A DNA stretch of 64,000 nt from Vespula vulgaris (taxonomy: Eukaryota > Arthropoda > Insecta > Hymenoptera > Vespidae): positions 8,517,274-8,581,273 of the forward strand of contig NC_066593.1 of assembly GCF_905475345.1 (NCBI RefSeq). Reading direction: 5' to 3'. Numbering within the stretch: position 1 is the stretch's first letter; each line of letters opens with the position of its first letter. The position numbers were made by a program, and so were the translations under genes. Positions 38,069 to 52,945 of the stretch are shown here, one piece after another. A model generated the notes under the pieces. That model made no database searches. It was given only the letters and a program-made list of their open reading frames with translations, and had not been told where the DNA came from.

Positions 38069-41000
38069 ATGGATCGAACGGGTCTTGGAAATTCTTTGGG
38101 AAGAAATGTCAATTCTCCAAGAAAAAGAATGTCAATAGTGCAGTCCTTGAAGAAAAATAGTTCGTAAGTATGATTTTATGTATTTGTCAATTAAAATGGT
38201 ATCATTTTATATGTTTTATAAAATATACTTTTTCAGAGGATTAAGTATGTCAGGGAGATCTAATCAGTCTGTACAAGTCATTTGTAGAACTCCGGGTCAT
38301 GTTGTTGAAAGTTTTGGATCGTCTTTACCTGTTCTTGTCACAGAAGCTTTAACATTTGTTGATAAAAGTACAGCTGTTAGTGTTTGTGTATCCGCAGATG
38401 GATGGGCTTGGCTAATATGTGGACGTAGAATTTTAGTATGGCAATGTAAAACTACAATACATGATCCTAAACAAAGAAGAATATTTAAAAGTCAGTGTCG
38501 TGAATTACAATTACCTCAAAGCGATCTTGCTCACAAAGCTGAATGTATAGCTGTATGGCTACCTCCAGGACAACAGGTTCTTAAAATTATATATTGATAC
38601 AAATATTTATAATAGTTATATAATATTATAATTCAATTATATAATCAATTATAATAAAGCTATTTTTTTTTATAAAATGATAAATAGAGATAATTATATA
38701 TTATATTAGGTTCCAAGTTGTATGGCAGTTTCACCAGAAGGTATTGTACGATTTTGGGCTAGTATAGCTCATGAAGGATCATCTGTAGAAACAAGTGCTG
38801 AACTTGCTGGACAAGAAGTTAATTGTCTAACATATATCCTTGGTCATGGTTGTATTTTAGCTACAACCACGTGTACAGTAGCACTTTTACAACCACAATT
38901 TGTTGGTGGAAAAAATAGTATTGTTTGCCGTGTCCTTAGAACAAGTCAAGGATGGTTGGGTGGCATTGGACGTAGAATGACATCTCTTATTTTTGGAGCT
39001 ATACCACAATCGCCAGTTGCAGAAACTGTATTTTATGAATTTTTATTACAGATATAGATAAGATTATAAATTGATATTGCAATATAAACATACATAAATG
39101 ATTTTTTTAGAAATTAGTGAAAGTCATATGTTCAGGACTTGGAGAGAAAGGATCAAGGGTTTTGATTCTTGCTGGATTATCATTACAATATTGGTCATTT
39201 CCACATAATGAACAAGAAAAAATGGAATTTGATGAAGATATTAGTCATATGGTTTCACAAGCATTTCAAAGAAAAGTTTGGGTTAGAATTAAAAAATTTT
39301 TCATAAACAATTATTAATTATAATCATTATTTATACATATATTAATACTTCTTCATTTATAGGAATCAAGTGCATGTAATCCACAAAGTATGGATACTTG
39401 GTTGATTGATATGCAATTTTGTGAAGAAGGAATAGTACTTCTAATGGCAGCCCACTGTGCTGATATTTCTATGCAAATTTATTTTGCTCTTGGTAATAAA
39501 TTTATATTGTCCAATTTTATCCCAATCATTTTTTATAATTTTATAATTCACTTTTAATTTTTTATATTGTATTTAATCATATGTTCTTGTAGGATTAATA
39601 TCTTTATCTGGCACATCTATGGCAAATAGTTTCAAATGGTTTATTCCTGTGAAATTTGATTATATTCTCTTTTATCATGTTGATATAGAAACGATTTTAC
39701 TTTCTCATCGTTTCATACTGTGCGGCTGGGAAGCGATTATATATGATCAATTTAATGTTATTGTAGTTAATTGTAAGTGTTTTTTACAATACCGTTACGA
39801 ATGAAACTTATAAATCATATATAGAATAGTTTAAAGAATTAAGTACATTTATTTCTTTAGGTGCTTCTGAACATGAACAAGAGAAAATAGAATTAATTAG
39901 AGGTAAAGAAGACAGTATCTTAGGAGGAGCTTTATGTTCTGGAACACCAGTACTATTTACAAAAAATGTTGGGCTTGTTTCTATTATACCAACAGATTTT
40001 TCGTCACAAGACTTTAATACGTTCGTTTTTTATTTAATAATATTAATAATTTAATAATTATTTTTATTAATTAATCGTCACTTATTATTTATAGAAATTA
40101 CACAGATATTAATGCTACTATAGATTATAATTATAAAAATGATCAAACAGCACATAACTTTTCTCTACTTACAAGTAATGATGAATTGCAAGATATGTTT
40201 TATAGTTCTGATGGTGCCACACAATTAAGAGCTGCGTTTTTACTTAGTTTACGTCAAAATAAGGTTCAAAGAACGATATTATAAAAAAATGAAATCTATT
40301 ATTAATAATAATGATATATTATTAATGTAGAATACTTAATTTTATAGTTACAATGTGAAGAAATTTTAACACAATTATTTCCTCTGCAAGAAGAACCTGT
40401 AATGGACATTGATGCAATTCTTGATACACTGGCTTTGAAAGTTGCAAAAGATTTAATTGATGATTATCCAGCAAATGATCCACGTTGGACAAACCATAGA
40501 GATTTATGTAATTATAATTATTTTTTATCTATTTAATTATTTTTATATAAAATTATTAAACTTTATGAATATTTATTTTTGTTTAGCTATGACAATCAAT
40601 GCTGTTACTGCTATTCAAATACCGCATCAATTAGAAGGAAAACAAAAAGCATTAGATTTATTTGTATCATTCTTAAAAGAACATAATTTATGGGATAGAG
40701 TAAGTACTAAATTATAACTTGATTATCTAAAAAATATGTTAATTATTCTCTTCATAACGTTTATGCCATTATAAAGTTCTGTGCAGTAACATATAGAGGA
40801 ATAATCATGTCTACATCGCATGTTCTTAGTGAATATGCAGAAAAAATAGTTGCTGCTATGACTATATATAATCTTCAAAATAGGTATGTTTCTCTAAAAA
40901 ATTTTTATCAAAAATAAAATTATATTTGACATATGTTAATATTTATCACTTTTTAAGGAATCCAGAGCTTATTGATTCTATTATTGAACAAACGTTGAAT

Positions 41001-42971
41001 CCTGAAACATATGTTTCTGAAGAATTAACTTCACGTGATATATTTTATCGCGAAGTAAGTGCCGTACATTTATTCCTGCCTACTTTAGTAAGCAATGCAA
41101 CTGAAGTTACACTATCAGAAAGACCAACGCATCAAGTTGCACAATATATAATGCAAGTAAATTCTATATTATTGGTAAGTACGTATGTAAGATCTTCACG
41201 TTATTTTATACAAATTTTTTCATAGTTTTATATTTTTATAATAAGGGTGTTTTACACGAAGTAGTAAAATATCGACAGTATAATGCTGAACGTTTTGTGC
41301 CAACAAGATGTTCAAATGGTATAACGGAATATCTTCCTTGGACTGCAGCTTCTGGTAAACATGGTCTTAGAAATTGTCTTACTACAATGGTTTGTGCATT
41401 TTATTTTATATTTCAATATTGATTAAATTTTTTTAAGTAGTTTTAATGAATTTTTAATTTTTCATCACATTCAATTCAATCATATTATGTGCAGCATAAT
41501 ATGACTTTAAAACATGGTGTTACTGGAACGAATGATACAACAATTAGAAATGAATTATACGAACAACTAGTCAGTCTTATAGATCTTATATTAGATGGAA
41601 GAAAATGTCATTTAGAAAGTATTCGTGGTACTGAAAAATTTGAAATACTTTTAAAACAATATGAGACAGATAGAATGAATTTGATTCAACCTCTTAGTGA
41701 GTATTGTATAAATATTTATTTTTATTGATACAACAAGTATAATTAATTATTAATATTTTCTTACAGTAAAAGAAGAACAATATGAAAATGCTGCCATGCT
41801 TGCTGAAAAATATTGTGATTTTGTATCTCTTGTACAAATTTGCGAATTAACAAATAATAAAAATAGACTTGATAGTTACATAGATAAATTTGCGTCACAA
41901 GATTTTGCAGGTTTTTTATTTTCATGGTAAATATATATTTGAATATACATATTTTGTTATAATAATCTTACACACAATATTTAAGATATGTAATTATTAA
42001 ACATATAAAGGTACGTGAAAGATGGGCGACAAGGGCAATTAGTAGAGAGATGTAGACGTGGTGGTTCCATCGAATTGACAGAAAAATTATCTGAACATCC
42101 CACTTTATCATGGGTGCAAGCAGTGTTAACGGATGAATTAAGATTTGCAGCTAATACACTTCATTCGTTAGCAGTTCAAGAAACTGAATTAGTAACACGT
42201 AAAAAAGTATGTGTTTGTTATTTTTATAGAAATGATATTCAAGAAAATAATTTCATATAATTTTGTGAATAGTCTATGTTGTCATTGGCAAAATTGGCAC
42301 TTCTTGCATCTGATGAACCTGAATATGAAATAAAAGATTGTATAAAAAGTATTGACAATGAATTAGCTTTGATTGCTCATCAAGAAGATTTACCAACTGG
42401 AGTACTCACCACATATGGATATGATATTGAAAAATTGAAAGTATTTACACCAGTAGAATTAATTACGGTATTAATATTAATCGTTTACAATGATAGTTTT
42501 TACGTGATAAATATCATGATATTAAGTACACTAATTTTGTTTATCTAGCTTTATACATCTGAAGATAATGTCATAGCAAGCGAATATGATTTTAAAAAAG
42601 CTTTAGATTTATTAGATTATGTCAAACAAGAAGAGGAAAAGTCCTCATTAAAATTGCGAATTTGGGCACGTGCAGCCCGAAGGGATTCATGGGAATCAGT
42701 TGAAAAAAATCCTAAGCAACAAGCACAAGGAACTATATTTTTTAAATTAATGGAGCTTGCATATATGATGGGTATGTAATGCGTAAAATTATGGATGATT
42801 TTAATTTCATTTATTTACAGTTTCATTTTTTATGCAGGTGGTAAAGTTAAAGAATTTCTACCATCAGTTGATGCACTTTTAATGGAACCTGAATTAGGAA
42901 CTCTTGCAGCATCCAGTAATTTTCAATTTCTTGTCAAATTATTATATGAATATGCTTATGATAATTATTAA
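38069..42971 (+). CDS. Nup133: Nucleoporin Nup133
   Basis: A multi-exon gene, start MDRTGLGNSLGRNVNSPRKR, stop TAA at 42969-42971. Early exons (38069-38163, 38237-38576, 38710-39027, 39111-39281, 39363 onward) encode the N-terminal beta-propeller: FVDKSTAVSVCVSADGWAWL, GRRILVWQC and SPEGIVRFWASIAHEG. GRRMTSLIFGAI is characteristic of Nup133 and overlaps its curvature-sensing loop region. Later exons encode the alpha-helical stack (about 40340-42971) ending DALLMEPELGTLAASSNFQF, then LLYEYAYDNY. Nup133 is part of the Nup107-160 Y-complex of the nuclear pore scaffold, binding Nup107 through its C-terminus. No damage was seen. The exact joints of the middle exons (39400-41900) were not all checked. 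Confidence 0.9.
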
Positions 42972-44652
42972 CGTTAAAATATTTTTACGTGATATCATTA
43001 CCAGTACTAAGTTTGTATTTTTGTATACAATAAATAAAAACTATATATAAACTATCAATAAGTTTCTTTATAATAGTACATTTGTTTAAACATTCCACAG
43101 CCCATAAGCGATAAACATAAAATAATCTTAATTTACAATTCCAATACTTAAAAATTTTTATGTCGTGGTCGGCTATGTGTGATATTAATAAAAACAAACT
43201 TTTCACTGACTTTGATCATTATTGAGACAGTTCTTTTTTTTTTATTTCGATGAAAAATCGAAGCACTTTTTTTCCAAATGTGACAATTTTTAAATCAATA
43301 CTTTCGGTAATGTTAGGTTTATTTAAACAATATACAAATACGCGGAGTTAACTAAACTTACAGTTAAACAATAATAAATTTGGTTAAATATTACACGGTA
43401 CGGAAGACGTATTAAACTAAATAATTTTAATTTATTTTCTGTTAGATTTAAATTTTGAATTGGCGGTTATCCAAATCATGTGTCACCAAAATCGAACATT
43501 TGATCGGCTTTGAATGTTACTGGATTAGTTTTCTTTTGCATTCCGATGAGTGAACGTCAAAGGTCTTTCCTACAAGTACTAACGAAGAGTTCAAGCAATA
43601 GTTCCAGTTTTTTATTTAGTTAAAATTTATAGTAAAAATACTAGTTAAATATATAGTTAAAATTTTATTATATTTAGTTAAAATTTTAAGTAAAAATTCT
43701 AAAGAATTGTGAAGTTATAATGATAATGGCAACAATGAAGCTGGTTTGCTAAAGTATACTTTCAAATCGAACAACTATTCCATCATCTAAGTTCTTTTCT
43801 CCATTTTATTTTTTACAACTATGCTATGTATGCAACAATTATATGTGCCTACGTACATTTAAAGTTTGCAAAAAAAAAAAACAAACAATTGTCGCGTATA
43901 AAGAATAGAAAACATCTGTCGCGTATAAAGAATACAAAGCAGAGTATAAATATTCGTATAAATAATCACAAAAAATGTTTAGGAAATAGAAAAATGATAG
44001 TATTGATCAACATTTTACCATCATATTTTTTTATATAATGGAATTACACTTATACTAAAGGATCTATCATAATTAAAAATAGGATAAGCTTTGGACTATG
44101 GTAACTTTATAGTTGCACTTATTATTACGATTTACATATAAGTACTAAAAATAGTTATCTTTACCTACATCTAGTCACAATAAAGCACAGAAAAGTAATC
44201 GTAAAAATTATATTAATGGTATTAGCGAGTTTTTAATTTTAGATATGTTTGTAGTTTTTATACATTAATTTTAGATTATATAGTTATGGCATGCACCCGT
44301 ACGTACATGCATTTGATTATATATATACATATTATCTGCACATATTGTAAGCATATTTACTTGCTCTCGATTCATTGTAACGTCACTATCGTCCGCTGAT
44401 TTAATTAATATGTATGATTTCCTTGGAAAATAGAACAACAGAACTGAAAATAGGCATGAGAGCAAGCCATCTCCTTCCATTCAGTCCCATTAGATTCACA
44501 TTTTTTTCGCTTACGCAACTCTTTCCAGTTTTGCGCAGTATGTACATACTCTCAAATTCATATTAAGTTGTGAATTTAGGTAAATATGTAAATGTATTTG
44601 TCTAAAAAATAGAAATAAACAAAAAATATGAAAGTAATAAAAAAATAATCTG
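42972..44652. other. Nup133 3' side and intergenic sequence, AT-rich
   Basis: No coding signal beyond low-complexity frames. The AATAAA at about 43030 is a plausible Nup133 poly(A) signal. No repeat or mobile element was recognised. Confidence 0.5.
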
Positions 44653-44724
44653 CTCCCCGGCGGGGAATCGAACCCCGGTCTCCCGCGTGACAGGCGGGGA
44701 TACTAACCACTATACTACCGAGGA
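44653..44724 (-). tRNA. tRNA-Asp (GTC)
   Basis: 72 bases that fold as a complete cloverleaf on the minus strand. The acceptor stem pairs TCCTCGG with CCGGGGA and the discriminator is G. A-box and B-box (GGTTCGAATCC) are present. The anticodon loop is CTGTCAC, with anticodon GTC. A T-rich stretch follows on the transcribed strand within about 70 bases. It marks the boundary between the gene block and the mobile-element region. Confidence 0.97.
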
Positions 44725-45550
44725 TAAGAATACGTTCTGTTTGTGATTTTTATTATATAAATTACATTAAGTATGTTAACCATTACACATTTTTTTTTTA
44801 ATTAAATATAAGATAAATAATATAAGATAGCATACAATAGTAATTTCTCAATATTTTTATAACGTTATTTTATAGAAATGACAATTTTAATCCTGTTTTA
44901 TTTGCTTACTTATATAAAGTATAATAGTTTTTGTTTATATAATTATTTTTAATGTTTTATGATATGATTACGCCTATATTTTTGTATGTATTAAAGCTGT
45001 TAATTTTTTTCGATATTTTTCCTATGATCATTATTTTTGCTTATAGATGATAATTTTCGATAAAAATATATTAATAATATTTTAATTTAATATTAATATT
45101 ATCAACAACTTTTTATCGTATGTTTTTCTATTGTAATTGTATATTATGAGAAAATTAACTGAATTTGGAATATATTTTTTTTTATCTAAATAAATGTGTA
45201 TTTTGAAAATTTTACAGATTTTGATACAATGAAATATGAATGGGGCTATTTGAGTTTACTTCATGGACATGAGCCCAGTGATTTCTAATTAATTTTAAAA
45301 TGAATAAATTTATGCATATTATGTTTGTGTTTTCGTACAGTTTATTTTATACAGGCTAATGTATTTGATGTAATTTGATTATGATGATCTATATTTACTT
45401 AAACATATACTGTGAGATATTTTTGTCTGAAAGATCTATTTTTTTTTTGTAATTCTAACATAGATTTTAAACCGAAACACACATCTATAAGTTATGATAG
45501 TATATATACTTATCAATAATTTATAGAAAAATAATTTCATTGTTTTAGGT
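44725..45550. other. AT-rich sequence without recognised feature
   Basis: Low-complexity A/T sequence. The right end grades into the LINE relic. No gene was seen. Confidence 0.4.
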
Positions 45551-45579
45551 CTCAGATCTTTCAAACAGAATAGTCTTTT

Positions 45580-46300
45580 AAGGTTGAGAAAGGCTTTTTG
45601 CGCTTTATTTAGTTATATATCTATACGTACATTATAATTCAATTTAAAATCTAGATATACATCTATATAGCGAACAGTTTCTTTATGCGGGATATATTTA
45701 TTCGTGGTATATTGCTATTGTGAGTACTAAATTTTTTCAAATTCATTCTGACATTAATATTGCATTTGCATTTAATATTTTAGATATGTACAGTCTGAAT
45801 AGTGTGATTAGTATGACATTTAGTCATATTGTATTTTATTGATAGTATAACATTTATTTGTATTGATTTTGAGTTTTCAGGAATAGAAATAATTTTGAAT
45901 ATTACTGAAAATGCTTCGGAAAATTATATCGTGTTTTGAGTAGTGAGAAATTATTGTATTTATAATGATTTCGAATATATTACTCAAAATTGGCAGCAGG
46001 TCGGTAACAGGTTGATTTTGGTAATCATTTTCATCTTTGTTCATCCTTTTAATTATTTTGTTTACTACTTTTGTTGTTTTCCATATAATTGGATATTACA
46101 TACAGTTTAAACAATTGTTTAGTCTAATTATGTAGAAATTAATGTACAATGGTAGTACTTGCTTTAGGAATATATTAGGGATTTCATCAAAACTTGAGGA
46201 TCTTTTATCGTTTAGTTTATTTAGTGTGAGTGATAATTCAGCGGTTGATGTGAAGTAGTTTTGCGATACGATTGATTTGTTAGCGCTATTGGCTGGCTTT
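45580..46300 (-). mobile_element. Jockey-like LINE reverse transcriptase relic, copy 1
   Basis: Translating the minus strand across several frames gives successive blocks of a non-LTR reverse transcriptase in the right order. From higher to lower coordinates: LNKLNDKRSSSFDEIPNIFL (family: L..kKS.GpDgIp), PIIWKTTKVVNKI (P..Wk.a.v.PI), LLPILSNIFE (isLLp.lsKifE) and VRYIDVYLDFKLNYNVRI (..YLGv.LD.kLn...HI). Stops and frameshifts are frequent, and the core catalytic YADD block is missing, so the copy is dead and internally deleted. Sequence further 5' on this strand (up to about 47.6 kb) may belong to it, but I could not recognise it. Confidence 0.75.
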
Positions 46301-48190
46301 GTAAGTAAAAATATATATACTGTTTTCTGTCTATGCTTATTTTCCTCTATTTCGTTTATTCTCTTTTCGATCTATTTTCTGTTTGATAATGTTGACGTGT
46401 TGTTCTCTATCCATTTCATTATTTTGCGTATATACTATTTCGAAATAAACGCTATGAATTTATAACTTATTATCTATATTTGAAATTGGGTGATTGTTGT
46501 TTAAATTAGTTGTCAGTAAATTTTTTTATACAAATTCGAAATTATTTTAAGAAATTTTTAATGTATCCATTTCGTTTTCTTCTTTTGGTTGGAAAATATT
46601 ACGAAAAAATAATACTGTAGAATGCTTCCGTATTCATAAAGTTACCCTAAAAAATAGTTCTTTAGATTCGTAAATTGATAGATTTAATATTTTATTTTTT
46701 CAATATCTATTGGAATCTATTTTTTATTTCGTATCTTACTGTCTTAAGTAATAATTTTAAGGCTATTATTACTACATCATGTATAAGTAGCTAATTTATA
46801 ATTATCTTTGGTGTAATATAAGTTGATAATTCAGTTGAACTAAAATTATTATATACACTAGGTATAGCGTAATCTAATGCACTTTTTATGTGTTAGTTTA
46901 ATCTAGTTAGACTAAATATAGTTGTCGATTTCATTTATGATTAGATTTTTATCATTTGATATATCCATGTTATTATTTTTTCTCAAGTATATTTTGAATT
47001 TAGTCCGAATCGAATGCTGTAGTCTTTCGTTTAATTAAATTTGGTGCTGGATTTAGCCTTTTTACATATTTGGTTTTGTGAGTTTTTTGATGGTACATTT
47101 ATATGTAAAGTCCAATTACAAATCGAACTTTTCATTCTTTGCTGATGTTCTATCGCTTTTGGAATTTTTGTTTTTGTGGTTTCAATGATTATGTTCTTAT
47201 TATTTTCTTATTGAGAAGTACATGCTTTGATTCAATTTTTATTTTTTAGTGAACTTTTATTTTCCATTAAGGAGTGGGATCCCATATGGATTATTGTCGT
47301 TATTGTTTATTTTAAATAATTTTTTTTTCATTACTTTTGTTAAATGATTGAATCTTTTTGGAGCAGAACAAATAGACAAACACGCGTGATTATACTCTTT
47401 ACTGCCATATTGATATTTTCATTTGTAATATGGTATCGTAGTCGATTTTGTTATTTGATTATCGGATTGTTTATTTAGGACACTTTGGTTAGGTTGTAGC
47501 GAGATCAAATACGCATTATATATGACGGCATATATTATACGTTGTGGTCCACTTTGTGGTCTTTCTAAGATAAAATAATCCGAGGAAGCTGATGACGTGG
47601 GATGGAACAAGTCGAGGATAGATCAGCCTGAACATTCGTTTATTAAATATTATACACAATTTTTAAGGATTGTAATTTATTTCTCCCGTGAATCATTAAC
47701 TTACGATATATCATTTGTTAATAAAAAGAAGATAATAACACCAATAGTTATATTTTCGTTTCAGCGGAGTTATGACGGATACTGGTTATATACTACGTAT
47801 TATACTATCGACGAGAACTAATAACATATTATTTTACAACGTACATTTTATTAATTACATTTCTATGCTTAGCTTATTAACAATTTAAGTTCATTATTGT
47901 ATAATATTTACGTCGTAGTATTTTGATTATTTTTGTAAGCAACAGTATCTTTTTAAATTATTTTTATGCGTATTTTTTCAATCTATGTCAGTTAGTTTGT
48001 TTTTGAATCGCATGTCAGGGTGGTCAATTGCTATGTCATACTTGTATGATATTTTGTCAGATTTTCTATTAAAATGATAATATTATTTTGGATGAATCCA
48101 ATAGAATTTAAATAAGTAAAAGGTTCTGATAGTATATAGGTAGTTATTCTGTCTCTTTTTTTCAAATAATTCTGTATTTCGATGGATTAA
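46301..48190. other. AT-rich sequence, possibly decayed LINE 5' part
   Basis: It lies upstream, on the minus strand, of the copy 1 RT relic. Small frames such as 47419-47610 (minus) have no family I recognise. Assignment to the LINE is inference from position only. Confidence 0.25.
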
Positions 48191-48199
48191 GCTAAAGAC

Positions 48200-48620
48200 A
48201 GACCTATTTGAAATGGTGTTACGCATACTTTCTTAATGATTTCTTATTAATTTTAATATAAATAGGTCTATTCTAATTTATCTAAATATTTTGGTAAATT
48301 TTGCCGTTACTTATGTATTTCATATAATTATAGATTCCGAGGATCTATATTTATTTAAGGACATTTTCTTTCCAAGGTGCGAATTTTTTTCATTTTATTA
48401 GCACAAACATTACATTATACCTGGCAGCCATAGATTAAAATTGGTTCTATTAGTAATCTGTATATAAGAATTTTAACAGTTTTGTTCTAAATTGTTAAAG
48501 TAAAAGAGTTTCTTCTGTACCATAAACACTTTTTATACTTTTTCAATTTGTGTATCTACGTATTGAGTGTAGTTTAGCTTAAAGTTAACATGTATATCCA
48601 AAGTAATTCCAATCTAATGC
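48200..48620 (-). mobile_element. Jockey-like LINE reverse transcriptase relic, copy 2 (C-terminal part)
   Basis: The minus strand reads LIYRLLIEPILIYGCQV around 48480-48415, continuing in another frame CNVCANKMKKIRTLE. This is the post-palm region of Jockey-type RTs (L...LI.PIL.YG...W). Just upstream on that strand is DTQIEKV and a KLNY-like stretch, overlapping the segment also seen in copy 1. It is therefore a second copy or a rearranged piece. Multiple stops are present. Confidence 0.7.
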
Positions 48621-50830
48621 GGTTTGAAGATTTACAGCGTAATTTAATTTGAAGCGTATTTTAAGTAAGATATGATTTTATTCATAGTACATAGTACATA
48701 GAATATCTGACGCATCAAGCCAATATATCGATAAGTAAAAGCTAATACTTGTTACATGAAGAATACATAAAAATTTAATGAAGATGTTCTTGATAATGAT
48801 ATATGGCTCTTAGAGAAAGTACTGTGAATTGCAGAGGATGAGCACGTGTGCGTTAACATATTGGCTCTCTTGAACAGTCGCGTTCAAAAAAAAGAAAAAA
48901 GTTATTCGTTGGAGATTTATTAAGATTTAGTGTTTGATGTGAAATGGCCGATTAATGTTATATTTGTCCTATGTGCGTTGATTCGAATATGATAGTGAAT
49001 AACAATGTAATATAACAAATAATAATGATTATACCACTATTGAATGGAATTTCGCGTAAGCAATATGATTCCTGATATTTTAGCGTGATATCGAGTATCG
49101 CTATTTCACATTAACGATAAGTTGATGAATGTCTTTGCGAATATGAAAGTTGCGCGCCCGTTTCTCTAAAATGTAACTCTTTTCTTTGAAAAGCCGTTTA
49201 GCGATGCGTTGTCTTAACACAGTTTGTTTTTCCTTTAATTTAATTTTTATCTCTTTCGTTCTTATTTTTCTCAATGGAAGGAACGTTTCGGAGGAGTAGT
49301 ATTCGATCCCTAGGATTTTGTTTTACGATTGTACAGTATTAGTTAAATGATTGCACGTGACGCGAGGTTTTGAGTACGCATTTTTCATATTGCCTGCAAT
49401 TATCCAATTGAGTTTAGTTTTTAATAATGAGACTGAGTTATCAAGGAACGAAATTCTGCCCAAGCAGAATAGCTTATGAGCTACTTAAACGTAATTTATA
49501 ATGATTTTATTATTTATGTTCGTAATAAAAATCAGATGATAGTATCAATAAATATAAACCTAACGTTTTCGATAGAAAGTATTTGAAATATATACAAGTC
49601 ATAGTTTTATATATAGTCTATGATGAGAAAACTGTATCTTTTTTTCCAGCTATAATTGTATAATTATAAAAAATTATTATAATTTATTTTGGTGTTAACA
49701 TGTTTGTTATGGATTTTTATTATATATAAATAGATAATAAATATTATCTTATTAATAATATTCTCGTAAATTCATATTATCTTGAAAAATTATTAAGAGG
49801 TTAGTGTTATCTTCTATTAAATGTTTGGAATCTGCATAATTTTAACACAAATAAAAACTGTTTATATTAAATGTTTTCCCATTGAAAAATATTCTCATAT
49901 TACGCTGCTCCTCGTAAGTTGTGTTTTTAAATATAAAAAAAGAATCGTATAAAGTTTCATTGATAGGAATAACATTGCCGTTATTCGAAAACGTAAAGTA
50001 ATGAATATGTTTTATTGAAGACAAAATACTTTTGACGTATTGATACTTTGATTGTGTAACGATTTCGAATACACATAAATATTTTCAAAGCACAAACAGT
50101 TAAGACTCTATACTAAATTTATTATTAAATTGATTTTTCTGAAATTGGATAAATTATAATACTTGTCATATTCAGAAAAAGCATATTATGTCGATGATGT
50201 ATATTTGCAATTAGTGACTACATAAGACTTTATAAAACACATAATGACGAACGCATAAACATGCAACAGTAACTGTTCTTCATTACAAACAAAAGGACAT
50301 TGAGTTTGCCGTAGACTTCGTTGCCTGGATGAAGACTACTATAAGATCAAATTTATTATTTTTCTTATTATTTTTTTTTGTGTAATTTATGACAATATTA
50401 GTAAAATGAAGAATTTGTTGGCAGAGCATAAACCCTATAAAACTATTTTATATCACGGAAGATACTACTAGTAAAAGAGAAAAACCTATCAGAAAATACC
50501 TTTATAATGCAAAAATGTGACAAATATGTTCCGAATTTTGACAACCGAACTAACGACGTTTTGAATTTTATTAACGCTTAAGAAAGTGCGAATTACTCAT
50601 CCCGAAAGATGTATCGTTATTTGCGAAAGTTATTAAAATGAAGATAGTAGACAAAGTAAGGAACTTTATCAGATATGTAGAAATACTTATTTTCGAATTT
50701 TTTCTATGAACAAATTTAAGTGAATTTATGTACTGCGTCAGTCACTTAATAAATAGCAGACAGAATTAGCATTTATTATTAGTATATATATATATATATA
50801 TATATATTTTATAGTCATTTTGTGCTATAT

Positions 50831-50879
<49 letters not shown>

Positions 50880-52940
50880 AAATGACTGAGAAACAGTTAG
50901 AATTCGGTTGTAGAATAGAAGATGATTGAAATACGTGCGAAGGAAATAATAACAGAAAACAACCGGCATTAAGCATAATAGAAAGTTTCGAATATACCTC
51001 ATTAAATAGTTTCGTTTCCGGGTTACTAAATCTATAATTAGAAAATACAGTTTTTTGGTGTAGTTAGAATTAGTTAGTTTAATTAGAAAATAAAGAAATA
51101 AACCCCGAGACATTTAATACCGCGGTAACACCCTAAGAGTGTTAAAAAACTGACACGCGAGATTGAAAATGAATTTTAATTCTTTCTTTTACAGAAGCCA
51201 ATGGTATGTAGACACGCAGTATGATTATAAGCATTGATCGTAGACATCGAATACATACATACACATACGCACATCACCACATTAATAAATTCGGCGCACA
51301 TATGCATTAGATTACATGATCACGTAATTAACTAATTTAGTCTAGAAAACCTCTATCTTTCGAACGAGTCCTTGATCATAAAAATCGGATAAAAATTGTG
51401 TTTAGGAGAATTTATGAAATAAACCTTTACAATACAGTGCACGGATTTCATATATAGGTATGTTTGTATCTTTATGCTATCCCAAATCGAAAAAATGATG
51501 CATATGAGTTGCATCTCATTTTAATTTACTACGTTATTTTGAAGAAACAAATAAATTGTAAATTTTTAAACAATTATTCCAATAATGAATAAATTCAATT
51601 AGACTTATGCCATTGTTTATATCAATGATAATTATCATCCATTATCATCTATAACATAATATATATTATTTCATATCGATCTTTTACTTTGTTTTTCCTT
51701 CAAAGCTGACGGATATGTTTCTTTAATCTTTTCGCTCGTTACATCCATTAGATCTCCTTTAGACACAGTTGTCTTATTATATTATACGTTATTCTTAATT
51801 CGATGTTAATACGTATTCCGTTGTTATTTTGAAAACGATTATTCGATTATTTATACATATCTCGATCAAGTTTATTATGATTCTGATCAAATTCGCAAAA
51901 TGATGTTTGTGAGAAAAATTATGTCCTAACATATAACGAAGATATAAACTTTATTAATGGCCTATTTCTCGTTGTAGAAATTTTCGAAAAAACCTAAGAA
52001 TTTCAAGTTTCCTGAGCCATACCTGGTTGTTTTATAAGCAGTTGCGTAGACTTCACCATTCCTGGAAATAACTTTTCCTTCAAAGATTTACCTTTTCCAT
52101 ATCTCTTTTCTTTTACATAAATTCGAATCCTACATATATGCATCTATACTTATATATAGAATATATAGAATATATAATTCCTATGTATAATAAATAGAAT
52201 AGGAGAAATGATTTTTATTACGTTAGTGTGTATAATATATTATCTTTCCATCAATACATAAGTATTATGAATAGCCTATGACGAAATGCATAATATCACG
52301 AATTTATTTCTACCATTTTCTTTCATGAAATATTTTTTGTCGCACGAAAAGCAACGCTCGAGCTATTTACGCTTTGTGCGTTAACCGCTGTTGGGTCATA
52401 TAAAGTTTAAATTGTTCCATGTCTATCGCTAGTGGTTTATCTATTGCAGTCGGTTTCCACGATGTGTTGATCTCTTTCTTATTTGATTTTTAAAAACATT
52501 TAAAAGGAACATTTGAGACCAAGCAATATACCAAGATAAATGAAGGACGAAGAATTGCAACACTTTTCGCAATGGAATATATTTTATATTAATTTATTAT
52601 AATATTAATTTATTAATTTCTTCTAAATAATATTATTACCAGTTTATTATTATAATGAATTATTTTAGACAGATGCAATAAAAAATAATGCTTCTAAAGC
52701 CAATCGATAAACATCATTAACGTCTATCTAAAAGTTGCACGTTTCATTTCTCTTATGGAATATGCATTGACTTCTTATCAGCTATTCTGTAAAAATTGAT
52801 GATTAGATATTGTGTCTGATTACTTTCAATTCACGCGTCCGACGTATAAGATATAAGATACAATGTATTTACCTCTATAAGCAATATACACGATGAATTG
52901 AGAGAAGGGGCAAAGTTCCTAAACTTTTAGTTCTAACTTC
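48621..52940. other. Gene-poor AT-rich stretch
   Basis: 4.3 kb with no recognised gene. It contains TA and CA microsatellites near 50.8 kb and a segment at about 48.78-48.88 kb that weakly resembles 54.10-54.18 kb. Frames of 60-115 codons here are microsatellite-derived or lack family features. Confidence 0.45.
50783..50874. repeat. Compound (TA)n / (CA)n microsatellite
   Basis: TA run 50783-50808, a unique spacer, then ACACAC followed by a long TA run to 50874. Confidence 0.92.
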
Positions 52941-52945
52941 TACAC

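Noticed and set aside
50766..51113. 115-codon minus-strand frame
   Set aside because: Its length comes from TA/CA microsatellite translation (Tyr-Ile and Val-Cys runs). The remainder is low-complexity.
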